DNA of 64,000 nucleotides, from the NCBI RefSeq assembly GCF_042683405.1, contig NZ_JBHUJS010000002.1, positions 310,001 through 374,000 of the forward strand, read 5' to 3'. A program made the position numbers and the translations under genes. Below the pieces are notes generated by a model. That model ran no database searches. It was not told the origin of the DNA and saw only the letters and a program-made list of their open reading frames with translations. This DNA comes from Telluria sp042683405. Its GTDB lineage: Bacteria > Pseudomonadota > Gammaproteobacteria > Burkholderiales > Burkholderiaceae_D. Shown here piece after piece: positions 1-6,619 of the stretch. Position 1 is the first letter of the stretch, and every line of letters starts with the position of its first letter.

Positions 1-633
1 GAACACCACCATGGTGGCCTCGGTGGCGAAGCTGACCATGCGCATCGACCCGGCCAGCACCCAGTCGAACACGCGGATGCCTTGCGACGGCGCGGCTGCC
101 GGCCGCCGCGCAGGCTGCCGCGTCCCGGCCTGGGTTGCGCCGACCGTGGCTTTTTCCAGCTCCTCGGCCGCGGCCTGCACCTGCGCGATCGTGCCATGCT
201 TGCCGTTTTCGCGCGCGAGCAGCTTGCTGACCTTCTGGGTAATGACGGGAAGTTCGTCGATGATCGCGAACAGCTGGCCTTGCAAGCGGTAGATCATGCC
301 GGCCATCAGGGCAAGCATGACGGCGGTGACGATGGTGGCGCCAATGGCGCGCTTGATGTGGATGCGCTCGAGCCAGAGCACCAGCGGATTCAGTGTGTAG
401 GCGAGGAAGATGCCAAGCAGGAACGGCACCAGGAAGTTGCGCGCCCAATGCAGGGCGAACAGGAAGGCGACTGTCGCAATGACGCCAAGCGCGACGCCGC
501 GCGCGTCCACATGCACCGGCAGGCGTAGCCCGCCGGCGGCATCGGCCGCTTCGATGGCCGGTCCGGCCGGAGGAGGACTGATCGGGGTATCGGCGATCAG
601 CGGTTTGTTTTCCCGGGGCTCGGCCACCTGCAT
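1..633 (-). CDS. AI-2E family transporter (N-terminal part)
   Basis: This is the first 211 codons of a gene that runs off the left edge of the window. The product begins MQVAEPRENK, then has a hydrophobic segment (about residues 50-70), the LVPFLLGIFLAYTLNPLV stretch and a further membrane segment. This pattern is typical of the AI-2E/PerM (DUF20) family of polytopic inner-membrane proteins. Family members include autoinducer-2 exporters and Na+/H+ antiporters, so the substrate cannot be assigned. A Gln/Ala/Arg-rich soluble loop follows (about residues 140-185). It sits 44 bp downstream of the BON lipoprotein gene on the same strand and is probably co-transcribed with it. Confidence 0.8.
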   Translation of the reverse strand, partial: MQVAEPRENKPLIADTPISPPPAGPAIEAADAAGGLRLPVHVDARGVALGVIATVAFLFALHWARNFLVPFLLGIFLAYTLNPLVLWLERIHIKRAIGATIVTAVMLALMAGMIYRLQGQLFAIIDELPVITQKVSKLLARENGKHGTIAQVQAAAEELEKATVGATQAGTRQPARRPAAAPSQGIRVFDWVLAGSMRMVSFATEATMVVF

Positions 634-677
634 GTTTTCCTCTCAGGCCGGCCGGCTGGCCGGCCCCTCAGGCCGCG

Positions 678-980
678 TTATTTGACGCGGATATCGTTTT
701 TAACGGAGGAGACGCCCTGCACGCCGCGCGCGATCTGCACGGCCTTCTGAGCGTCGCTCGGATCGGCGACGAAGCCGGACAGCTGCACCTCGCCCTTGTA
801 GGTCTCGACCTGGATTTCCGAGCCCTTGACATTCGGGTCGTTGTACAGCGATGCCTTGACTTTGGCAGTGAGGACGGCGTCGTCGACGACTTCACCGGCG
901 CTCTTGTTCTGCATTGCGCAGCCGGACAGGGCCAGCGATGCAACGACCATCAGTGCCGACAGGCGTTGAGCGATTTTCAT
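678..980 (-). CDS. BON-domain lipoprotein (OsmY-like)
   Basis: The 100-aa product has a lipoprotein signal with lipobox LSGC followed by a single BON domain (about residues 30-100), ending VQGVSSVKNDIRVK. BON domains bind phospholipid surfaces, and OsmY-type proteins act in the periplasm under osmotic or envelope stress. The ATG at 980 is chosen because AAGGAG lies just upstream and the signal peptide begins there; an upstream in-frame ATG at 1034 would add a non-signal extension. The gene is a close paralogue of the one at 8780: both share the VDDA...EIQVETY.G.VQLSGFV pattern. It lies 57 bp downstream of the Cys-repeat gene, probably in one operon. Confidence 0.88.
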   Translation of the reverse strand: MKIAQRLSALMVVASLALSGCAMQNKSAGEVVDDAVLTAKVKASLYNDPNVKGSEIQVETYKGEVQLSGFVADPSDAQKAVQIARGVQGVSSVKNDIRVK

Positions 981-1037
981 GGGGACTCTCCTTCTTGGTT
1001 GGTCTAAAAAAAGCTCTGATCGAGCTGAATGCACGGC

Positions 1038-1652
1038 TTATTCGCCGTAAGCTGACTTCGCGGCCGAGACACAATTGTCCTTGACCGTACCGGCAAACGC
1101 GTCGCACTTCTCGAGTGCGACCTTGTACTGCGCAGTTCGTTTTTCGTCGCGCGCATCGGCGCGCGCCTCGATCGATTTCTTGTCGGCACGCGCGTCGACC
1201 TCGGCCGCGACGCGGCTCGCCTTGGCCTGGCCGAGGCACACGTCGCGATCGTTGCCCGCCACCGCGCCGCAGCGTGCGCGGTCCAGGTTGTAGTTGGCGG
1301 CGGCGATGCGCATGCGCGCGCGGGTGTAGGCGTCCAGCGTGTTCTTGAACTGCGCAGTCGCGTCCTCCTCGGCGCGCACGCGCTGCGCCTTGGCCTGCGC
1401 GACGCAGATGTCCTTGGGGGTGCCGGCCAGCGAATTGCACTGGGCGCGCGCCGCCTTGTAGGCGGCCGCCGCGTGCGCCTTGGCTTGCGCGTACTGTTCC
1501 TTCGATCCCGCTGCCACAGTCATTGGTGCGCCATCCGGATACTGGGCAGTAGCAGGATGTTGCGCTGCCGGTACCTGCAGGGTTGCAGTTGCCTGGGCTA
1601 ATGCGAGTGCCGGCGCCAGGGCCAGCAGTGCGGTTCCGATCGTTCGTTTCAT
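1038..1652 (-). CDS. Secreted Ala/Lys-rich protein with three C-x10-C repeats
   Basis: The product is 204 aa with a clear Sec signal peptide (MKRTIGTALLALAPALALAQ). The mature part is helical and rich in Ala, Lys and Arg. It contains three copies of one module in which two cysteines ten residues apart enclose a G..[KR]D segment and are followed by an AKA helix: CNSLAGTPKDIC, CGAVAGNDRDVC and CDAFAGTVKDNC. The spacing suggests disulfide-closed helical hairpins in the periplasm. I do not know a function. The ATG at 1652 begins the signal peptide. A Crp/Fnr-like operator lies 65 bp upstream (1717-1730) with a TACCTT hexamer placed as a -10 on this strand. Confidence 0.8.
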   Translation of the reverse strand: MKRTIGTALLALAPALALAQATATLQVPAAQHPATAQYPDGAPMTVAAGSKEQYAQAKAHAAAAYKAARAQCNSLAGTPKDICVAQAKAQRVRAEEDATAQFKNTLDAYTRARMRIAAANYNLDRARCGAVAGNDRDVCLGQAKASRVAAEVDARADKKSIEARADARDEKRTAQYKVALEKCDAFAGTVKDNCVSAAKSAYGE

Positions 1653-1716
1653 CTGTTCTCCGGTGCTGTTGTTATGACGGATGAGATAAAGGTACGTTGT
1701 ATACGCCGTGTTATCT

Positions 1717-1730
1717 GTTCGGTGCCGTAC
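1717..1730. promoter_or_regulatory. Putative Crp/Fnr-type operator, copy A
   Basis: The 14-mer is GTTCGGTGCCGTAC, matching GTnCG-N4-CGnAC. It lies in the divergent gap between genes starting at 1652 (-) and 1837 (+). On the minus strand TACCTT (1694-1689) begins 29.5 bp from its centre, as expected for a -10 with the operator at -41.5. A weaker half-match, GTGAATCAACGCAC (1763-1776), followed by TATCCT (1800-1805), may serve the plus-strand gene. Confidence 0.5.
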
Positions 1731-1836
1731 ATTTCGTGCGGGGCAGTTGAGTTGGTGTAAACGTGAATCAACGCACAGACCCAGGATGAGCGCGTGCCCT
1801 ATCCTGAAGGTCACAACTTATGCCAGGAGACCAAAC

Positions 1837-2283
1837 ATGAAATCGACACTTGCTGCAGTGCTTGTTGCCGGTACCGCGGTCCTAGCAGGCTGCTCTTCCT
1901 ACCCGACGTCCTACTCGTCGCCAACCTATAGCTCGTACGACACCTCGTATTCGACCACGTACGGCACCATTGATTCCATCACGGTGACCCGTGGTGCAAG
2001 CTCGGGCCTCGGCGCCGGTGCAGTGGTGGGCGGCGTGGTCGGCGGCCTGGTCGGCAGCCAGGTGGGCAGCGGCAGCGGACGTACCGCCGCCACTGCCGCC
2101 GGCGCGATTGCGGGCGCAGTCGCGGGCAACGAAATCCAGAAGAACCGCAACGAGCGCGACATGTACCAGATCAGCGTGCGCATGGATAACGGCGACTACC
2201 GCACCGTGGTCCAGGACAGCGTCGCCGACCTGCGCGTGGGTAACCGCGTGCGCGTGGTGGACGGCCGCGTCTACCGCTACTAA
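1837..2283 (+). CDS. Glycine-zipper 2TM lipoprotein (SlyB/Pcp-like)
   Basis: The product is 148 aa. A lipoprotein signal ends in LAGC (about residue 20), then comes a Ser/Tyr/Thr-rich linker. A glycine-zipper hairpin follows (about residues 58-100, GAGAVVGGVVGGLVGSQVG and AGAIAGAVAGNEI), then a small C-terminal beta domain (YQISVRMDNGDYRTVVQ, GNRVRVVDGRVYRY). This is the rickettsial 17-kDa antigen/SlyB architecture of outer-membrane lipoproteins linked to envelope stress. The ATG at 1837 is preceded by AGGAG and opens the signal peptide. DUF3309 follows 35 bp downstream, and one terminator closes both genes. Confidence 0.88.
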   Translation: MKSTLAAVLVAGTAVLAGCSSYPTSYSSPTYSSYDTSYSTTYGTIDSITVTRGASSGLGAGAVVGGVVGGLVGSQVGSGSGRTAATAAGAIAGAVAGNEIQKNRNERDMYQISVRMDNGDYRTVVQDSVADLRVGNRVRVVDGRVYRY

Positions 2284-2318
2284 GCCGGCCCGGCAGGCCG
2301 CACCCAAGGAGCTTTGAC

Positions 2319-2471
2319 ATGGGAACCATTCTGTTGATCATCCTGATCATTGCGCTGGTGGGCGTCCTGCCGACCTGGCCCCACAGCCGCAGCTGGGGCT
2401 ACGGCCCGGTGAGTATTACCGGGCTGCTCGTGCTGATACTGCTGTTCCTGTTACTGACAGGACGAATCTGA
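2319..2471 (+). CDS. DUF3309 small membrane protein
   Basis: This 50-aa product is too short for many gene callers. It starts MGTILLIILIIALVGVLPTW, has the family signature PTWPHSRSWGYGP in the middle and ends in a second hydrophobic run (LLVLILLFLLLTGRI). That is the complete DUF3309 pattern: two short membrane helices around a conserved Pro-Trp-Pro-His-Ser turn. The family is common in soil proteobacteria and often lies beside envelope-stress genes; its function is unknown. An AAGGAG site precedes the ATG, and a strong terminator follows the stop by 17 bp. Confidence 0.92.
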   Translation: MGTILLIILIIALVGVLPTWPHSRSWGYGPVSITGLLVLILLFLLLTGRI

Positions 2472-2488
2472 AGCAACAAGGATGGACA

Positions 2489-2511
2489 CGGGCGCGCTGC
2501 GCCCGTTTTTA
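2489..2511 (+). terminator. Rho-independent terminator
   Basis: A 7-bp perfect GC stem, CGGGCGC/GCGCCCG, with a 3-nt loop is followed by TTTTT. It closes the 1837-2471 pair and lies just before the ribosome binding site of the next gene. Confidence 0.85.
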
Positions 2512-2527
2512 TTCGTGGAGGCATGCC

Positions 2528-3094
2528 ATGCGAATCCATGCAACACCGCGCTGCGGCCTGCTGGCGCGCACCGTCGTGCTTGCGCTGGCCTTCGGGCTGG
2601 CGCACGCGCAGGTCGCGACCGCGCCGCCTGTCGCCCCCGTGCCACCGGCCAGGCCCGATCCGGCGCCGCCCGTCTCGCCCGTACCGGTGACGCCGCCCGC
2701 CCAGGCAAGCGCGGCGACGCCCGCCACCCCGGCCACGCCGGCCACCCCGGCCACATCGGCCACGCCGGCCGTAGCTGCAACTCCTGCCGTGCCCGCGGCG
2801 CCCGTGCAAGCTCAGGCCAGGCAGCCCGTACCTCCTGAGACGACTCCGCCGGCAGCGGCAGCGAACCAGGCGGCAGAACTGGCGCGCGGCGAACCGGCGC
2901 GCTGGTACAAGGAAGACGCGACCGAGGAGCAGCGCCTGCGCACGCAGCGCAAGGAGATCGCCGCTGCCTACGAGGAAGCCAAGATGGCATGCCGCATCAA
3001 GCTGACGGCCGAACGCTCCCAATGCATGAAGGACGCGCGCGCGACCTACGAAAAGGATCTGGCCGGAATCAAATCCACGGCCGGCGTGCGCTAG
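2528..3094 (+). CDS. Secreted Pro/Ala-rich protein with one C-x10-C module
   Basis: The product is 188 aa. A signal peptide (about residues 1-27, ending AHAQ) is followed by a long linker of about 90 residues made of Ala, Pro and Thr, including tandem ATP triplets. The C-terminal 65 residues form a charged helical segment (ARWYKEDATEEQRLRTQRKE) ending in one C-x10-C unit, CRIKLTAERSQC, then MKDARATYEKDLAGIKS. This repeats the layout of the three units in the protein at 1038-1652. The linker probably lets the domain span periplasm or peptidoglycan. No function is known. GGAGG precedes the ATG. Confidence 0.75.
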   Translation: MRIHATPRCGLLARTVVLALAFGLAHAQVATAPPVAPVPPARPDPAPPVSPVPVTPPAQASAATPATPATPATPATSATPAVAATPAVPAAPVQAQARQPVPPETTPPAAAANQAAELARGEPARWYKEDATEEQRLRTQRKEIAAAYEEAKMACRIKLTAERSQCMKDARATYEKDLAGIKSTAGVR

Positions 3095-3106
3095 CCTGGC
3101 CGCAGC

Positions 3107-3207
3107 ATACCCGGGGGGAGTATCGCCCCTCAGGACGCCCTCCCCGGCATACTGGGGAGGGGTATCTGCGCCTGAGGCCTATTTTTCAGGATACCCCGGG
3201 AGGGTAT
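3107..3207. repeat. Three 17-bp ATAC...GTAT palindromes spaced exactly 42 bp
   Basis: Sites at 3107-3123 (ATACCCGGGGGGAGTAT), 3149-3165 (ATACTGGGGAGGGGTAT) and 3191-3207 (ATACCCCGGGAGGGTAT) start exactly 42 bp apart, four helical turns. The spacers share a weak GCsCCTsAGG block, so this may be a diverged 42-bp tandem repeat. The cores resemble the G-tract operators of RcnR/CsoR metal sensors (TACT-G6-N-AGTA; 13, 13 and 10 of 15 positions). The block lies between two converging genes. A degenerate fourth copy is at 3212-3225. Confidence 0.65.
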
Positions 3208-3293
3208 CCCAATCCCTTGGGGTATTCCTGCCGTCCGGCCAGCCAGGAGACAGTCTCCACGAGACCTCGCGAACTCATCAGATCGATCGCCAG

Positions 3294-3330
3294 AAAAAAA
3301 GACGGCGTGCAATCGCTAGATTGCAACGCC
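3294..3330 (-). terminator. Rho-independent terminator of the six-gene envelope operon
   Basis: On the minus strand a GGCGTTGCAAT/ATTGC-ACGCC stem with one bulge and a 6-nt loop is followed within a few bases by seven Ts (complement of 3294-3300). It lies 48 bp past the stop of the last minus-strand gene (3378). Confidence 0.82.
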
Positions 3331-3377
3331 GCTCAAGCCCCACCATATCGGGTAATGAACTGATTCAGGCTGTGCCC

Positions 3378-3734
3378 TCAGGTCAGTCCCATCAGTTTTT
3401 TCTCGCGCCGGTAGTTGAGGTACCACGCCGCGCCGCCCACCAGGGCCAGCACGCCCAGCGCCGGTTTCAGTTTGCGGCGCCGGCGCAGGATGCCGAACAC
3501 GCGGACCGCATACGGCATCAGCGCCGTCACCGACAGGCCGGCCGGGGTCAGGATCGTGTCCACCCGCGAGCGCACCGCATAGGTCGCGCTGTCGATCGCG
3601 TTGTGCATGATCACGTCCGGTTTCATGCCGTGCTTGATGTGCAGCCTTGCCAGCGTGATGGCCTGGCGGTGCTGTTCGCCTTCGCGCAGGATCTGCGCGC
3701 GGCGCTCTTCCAGGCTGCGATTGTCCTTTTCCAT
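3378..3734 (-). CDS. YqjK-like small protein
   Basis: The product is 118 aa. It opens with a charged coiled-coil-like helix (SLEERRAQILREGEQHRQAI) resembling the RR..LL...EQQR segment of YqjK. A hydrophobic stretch follows (about residues 83-108, containing GVLALVGGAAWYLNYRR) with a basic tail. Its place directly after DUF883/YqjD and YqjE matches the enterobacterial yqjD-yqjE-yqjK order. YqjD and its relatives are inner-membrane proteins linked to ribosomes and stationary phase; no activity is known for YqjK. GGAGGAAAG precedes the ATG, and it is the last gene before the terminator at 3294-3330. Confidence 0.65.
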   Translation of the reverse strand: MEKDNRSLEERRAQILREGEQHRQAITLARLHIKHGMKPDVIMHNAIDSATYAVRSRVDTILTPAGLSVTALMPYAVRVFGILRRRRKLKPALGVLALVGGAAWYLNYRREKKLMGLT

Positions 3735-3753
3735 CTTTCCTCCGTCGTGATTG

Positions 3754-4140
3754 TTACAGCAGCGCCTGGCGGTCTTTCTTGATTTCGTTCATGGTCTCGG
3801 GGAAGGACAGCTTGCCTTCCTTGAGCATGGCTTTGCCCTTTATGCCGAGCACGACGGCCAGCCCGGCAAACACGAGGAACATCACCAGCAGGATGGTCCA
3901 GCCCATTGCTTCCCAGGCCAGCGCAACGATGATGGCCGAGCCGAATGCCAGCGCAAACACGCCGCAGATGGCTGCTACCGCGAACAGGGCGACCAGTTCG
4001 ATCAGGTGGTTGCGCACTTCGGACAGCTCCAGCGCCGCCAGCTCCATGCGCGACACCACCAGCCCGTAGGCGTTCTTGATCAGGCTGGTCACCCCTGCGA
4101 TCAGGCCGGGGCCGTGCGCAGCTGCCGTCGATTTGTCCAT
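3754..4140 (-). CDS. YqjE-type phage-holin-superfamily membrane protein
   Basis: The product is 128 aa. A soluble N-terminal helix (GLIAGVTSLIKNAYGLVVSR) is followed by an amphipathic segment, then two strong membrane helices (about residues 47-75 and 78-100). The tail is basic and contains FPETMNEIKKDRQALL. This matches the Phage_holin_3_6/YqjE family (name by fold only, no lysis role implied). Family members sit with DUF883 proteins in a two- or three-gene unit, as here. GGGGGAAG lies before the ATG, and the gap to the DUF883 gene is 19 bp. Confidence 0.82.
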   Translation of the reverse strand: MDKSTAAAHGPGLIAGVTSLIKNAYGLVVSRMELAALELSEVRNHLIELVALFAVAAICGVFALAFGSAIIVALAWEAMGWTILLVMFLVFAGLAVVLGIKGKAMLKEGKLSFPETMNEIKKDRQALL

Positions 4141-4159
4141 GGCTTCCCCCGGCCGTCGG

Positions 4160-4492
4160 TTATTTACGGCCCAGGATCACGCCCAGCAGCAGGCCCACGC
4201 CAGCCGCCGCAGCGATGGTCTTCCATGGATTCTCCTTGACGTAGTGGTCGCTCGCGGCGGCCAGGTGCTTGCCGCGCACGACGGCCTCGTCGGACAGGTC
4301 GTGCGCCTTGCCGAGCGCCACGTCGAGCAGGTGCATGCCCTTGCCGCGCATCTGGTCGGCCTTTTCGCCGGACAGCGCAGCGGCCGCTTCCAGCATGGTT
4401 TGCGCATCCTTGACCAGCGTTTGCATGTCCGCCTTGATGTTGCTGGCGGCGCCGTTCATCTTGGTGCGGGTGATTGCTTCCTGTGCTTGCAT
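4160..4492 (-). CDS. DUF883 protein (ElaB/YqjD family)
   Basis: The product is 110 aa. About 75 residues of charged helix are followed by the family's hallmark C terminus: YVKENPWKTIAAAAGVGLLL with the final GxxLG-R-K (VILGRK), a single tail-anchor helix with glycines. ElaB and YqjD are inner-membrane tail-anchored proteins that bind ribosomes or protect membranes in stationary phase; this is family knowledge, not shown here. The ATG at 4492 follows AAGGGAA; an upstream in-frame ATG at 4528 has no such site. It lies within the six-gene minus-strand operon. Confidence 0.9.
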   Translation of the reverse strand: MQAQEAITRTKMNGAASNIKADMQTLVKDAQTMLEAAAALSGEKADQMRGKGMHLLDVALGKAHDLSDEAVVRGKHLAAASDHYVKENPWKTIAAAAGVGLLLGVILGRK

Positions 4493-4540
4493 GATGTTCC
4501 CTTTCTTATGTTTAAGTCGGTGGGTCAAAAACTACTGTGT

Positions 4541-5086
4541 TCAGTGGACCTGGGCCAGCAGGTCGCGCATGTCGTCGGCATGCTCTTCCTCGACGGCCAT
4601 GATCTCGATCAGCATCTGCTTGGTGGTCGGGTCGCGGTCGCCGATCGCCGCGATCATCTGGCGGTACGACTCGATGGCCACGCGTTCGGCGATCAGGTTG
4701 GCCCGCACCATCGCCTGCGGATCGAGCGACTCGTCGTATTCGGCGTGGCTGCGCGCGCTCAGCGTGGCGGGGTTGAAGTTGGGCGAACCGTTCAGCTGCA
4801 CGATGCGCTCGGCGATGCGGTCGGCATGCTGCTGCTCCTGGTTGGCATGCTCCAGGAATTCATCCTTGATGGCGCGCGTGTTGGCGCCGGCGATCGTGTA
4901 GTAGTGGCGCTTGTAGCGCAGGATGCACAGCAACTCGGTTGCCAGTGCATCGTTGAGCATCTGGATCACGGCTTCACGGTCGGCTGCATAGCCTTCCGTG
5001 ACCGCGCCTTCATCCATGTTGGCGGCTGCCTCACGGATCGCCTGCACGTCGAATCCGTGTGCCAGGCGTGTGGTGTTCTGTTCCAT
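4541..5086 (-). CDS. Ferritin-like (bacterioferritin/Dps-type) protein
   Basis: The product is 181 aa and forms a four-helix bundle. Di-iron ligands follow the ferritin pattern: E in ATELLCILRYKRHY (about residue 51), E..H in EHANQEQQHADRI (about 80-90), E in AERVAIESYRQ (about 133) and E..H in EEEHADDMRDLL (about 168). Such proteins oxidise and store ferrous iron or guard DNA and membranes from peroxide. A long N-terminal extension (about 35 residues) precedes the bundle. It is embedded in an envelope-stress operon, which suggests a role in oxidative protection. GAGG lies 8-9 nt before the ATG. Confidence 0.85.
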   Translation of the reverse strand: MEQNTTRLAHGFDVQAIREAAANMDEGAVTEGYAADREAVIQMLNDALATELLCILRYKRHYYTIAGANTRAIKDEFLEHANQEQQHADRIAERIVQLNGSPNFNPATLSARSHAEYDESLDPQAMVRANLIAERVAIESYRQMIAAIGDRDPTTKQMLIEIMAVEEEHADDMRDLLAQVH

Positions 5087-5112
5087 GTGTAGATCCTCAA
5101 TAAAACTGCTGC

Positions 5113-6024
5113 TTAGCGGGGTGGAATCCTGCCGCTTTCGTCCGACAGGACAATCTCGACGCGGCGGTTCAGCTGGCGGTCCGCCGCGGTGTTGTTGCTG
5201 GCGACCGGGAAGCGCTCGCCATAGCCGCGCATCTGGATACGTGCGCGCTCCACGCCCTGCGACACCAGTGCGTCACGCACTGCAGTCGCGCGGCGCTCGG
5301 ACAACTGCTGGTTGTACGCATCGCTGCCGGTGCTGTCGGTGAAACCTTCGACCATCACGGTGCGCTCCGGGTTCGTTTTCAGCACTTCGGCCAGCTTGCG
5401 GACATTGTCCATGCCCTGCGGCTTCAGGCGCGCCTGGTCGACGTCGAACAGCACGTCGCCGATGGTCACCACCATGCCACGTTCGGTTTTCTTTGCCTGC
5501 AGTTCGATCAATACTGCTTCGAACTGTGCGATGCGGGCCTGGGCGTCGCGGGCGGCCTGCTCGGCAGCAGCAGCCTGGCGGCGCGCTTCCTCGGTCTGGC
5601 TCTGCGCTGCGGCAGCTTCGGCACGGGCGCGCTCGGCGTCGGCCTTGGCCTTCTCGGCCTCGGCGGTGCGTGCGTCCAGGCGCACCTGGTCACGCTCGCG
5701 CGCTGCCGCCTGGGCCTGCTCCTCGGCGGACTTGGCGCGGGCAACTTCGCGAGCGGTCTCGATGCGCTGCTTGGCCAGGTAGGCCAGCTTGTCGACTTCT
5801 TCCAGGTTCTCGCGCTTGGCCGCGGCGGAATTCGCGCGCTCAAGCGCCTCGCTGGCCTGGCGGAACTCCAGCGGCGCCAGCGATGCCACCTTTGGATCAC
5901 TGTTGATGTCGCGGTAGGCGGCGCGCGCCTCGTCCAGCGTTGGCGTGGTCAGCGGGGTCGAGCTGCAGCCGGCGAGCGCGAACGCAAGGGCGATCGCGGC
6001 CGACTTGAAGAAGGTCGTGTTCAT
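5113..6024 (-). CDS. OmpA-family lipoprotein with N-terminal DUF4398
   Basis: The product is 303 aa. A lipoprotein signal (LAGC, Cys about residue 20) precedes a DUF4398 helical region (about 28-80), then a long Ala/Glu/Arg coiled coil (about 80-175). The C-terminal OmpA/MotB peptidoglycan-binding domain spans about 185-300. It shows FDVDQARLKP, the binding motif EGFTDSTGSDAYNQQLSERR, and NRRVEIVL near the end. It probably tethers the outer membrane to the wall through a rod-like spacer. The preceding gene (33 bp upstream) encodes a stand-alone DUF4398 lipoprotein, suggesting that the two proteins interact. Confidence 0.92.
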   Translation of the reverse strand: MNTTFFKSAAIALAFALAGCSSTPLTTPTLDEARAAYRDINSDPKVASLAPLEFRQASEALERANSAAAKRENLEEVDKLAYLAKQRIETAREVARAKSAEEQAQAAARERDQVRLDARTAEAEKAKADAERARAEAAAAQSQTEEARRQAAAAEQAARDAQARIAQFEAVLIELQAKKTERGMVVTIGDVLFDVDQARLKPQGMDNVRKLAEVLKTNPERTVMVEGFTDSTGSDAYNQQLSERRATAVRDALVSQGVERARIQMRGYGERFPVASNNTAADRQLNRRVEIVLSDESGRIPPR

Positions 6025-6057
6025 GGTGATTTTCCTTTTTGTAGGGTGGCTCGGGAG

Positions 6058-6438
6058 TTACTTGGTGCGCTCGACTTCTTCGCGCAGCACGCGGATGTCT
6101 TCCTGCAGCGCATTGGCGGCGGCGGTGGCCTTGGCGGAGTTGGCCTTGCTCTGCGCCAGCTTGGCGTCGGCGGCGGCCTGCTGCGCGAGGTCGCGTGCCG
6201 TGTCGTAATCCTTGGCGGCGAGCGCGGCGCTGGCGCGTTGCATCTTGTCGCGCGCGGCCATCATCTCGGCGGGCGCCAGTTCCGACGCGCCCGAGCTGGC
6301 CGCGGTTTCGACTGCGTTCTTGGATACCGCTACGTCCGCGGTGGCCGGGGCTTTTTCCTTCGAGGCGCAACCTGCGAGCGCCAGCACGGCGGCGGCTGCA
6401 AGCACCTTGGTCATATTGAGCGATGCATCGAATTTCAT
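6058..6438 (-). CDS. DUF4398 lipoprotein
   Basis: The product is 126 aa. Its lipoprotein signal ends in LAGC (Cys about residue 24). A short linker follows, then the DUF4398 helical domain (APAEMMAARDKMQRASAAL ... AAKDYDTARDLAQQAAADAK) and a terminal coiled coil. DUF4398 resembles TPR-like helical pairs, and its role is unknown. The ATG at 6438 is preferred because GGAG lies 6 nt upstream; an ATG at 6450 would put four residues before it. It is the first gene of the operon ending at 3378. The promoter upstream has operator copy B (6508-6521) and a TATAAC -10 (6485-6480). Confidence 0.87.
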   Translation of the reverse strand: MKFDASLNMTKVLAAAAVLALAGCASKEKAPATADVAVSKNAVETAASSGASELAPAEMMAARDKMQRASAALAAKDYDTARDLAQQAAADAKLAQSKANSAKATAAANALQEDIRVLREEVERTK

Positions 6439-6507
6439 CTTCTTCTCCATGAGTTTGTGGGAGGCATTGCCATGTCGAAGTTATATGCGAAACGATCAAC
6501 TCCTTCG

Positions 6508-6521
6508 GTACGCTGACGCAC
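6508..6521 (-). promoter_or_regulatory. Putative Crp/Fnr-type operator, copy B, with TATAAC -10
   Basis: GTACGCTGACGCAC lies 70 bp before the DUF4398 start. On the minus strand TATAAC (6485-6480) starts 29.5 bp from the operator centre, the class II activator geometry. It would drive the whole 6438-3378 operon. Confidence 0.6.
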
Positions 6522-6545
6522 ATAAACCCGGGCTGTCGAGTCACC

Positions 6546-6559
6546 GTGCGTCACCGTAC
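6546..6559 (+). promoter_or_regulatory. Putative Crp/Fnr-type operator, copy C, with TAAGCT -10
   Basis: GTGCGTCACCGTAC is the exact reverse complement of copy E at 10323. TAAGCT (6582-6587) starts 29.5 bp from its centre, and the AsmA gene begins at 6620. Copies B and C share one divergent gap, one for each direction. Confidence 0.62.
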
Positions 6560-6619
6560 ATAAATGCAATTCCGCGCGGTGTAAGCTGTCCGCAGGACAC
6601 ATCGAACAAAAGGCACCTC

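Noticed and set aside
2399..3022. Long open frames antisense to real genes, for example across 2399-3022, 6626-8689, 13093-16149 and 18932-22138
   Set aside because: They are typical high-GC shadows: no family features, poor start context, and complete overlap with well-supported genes.
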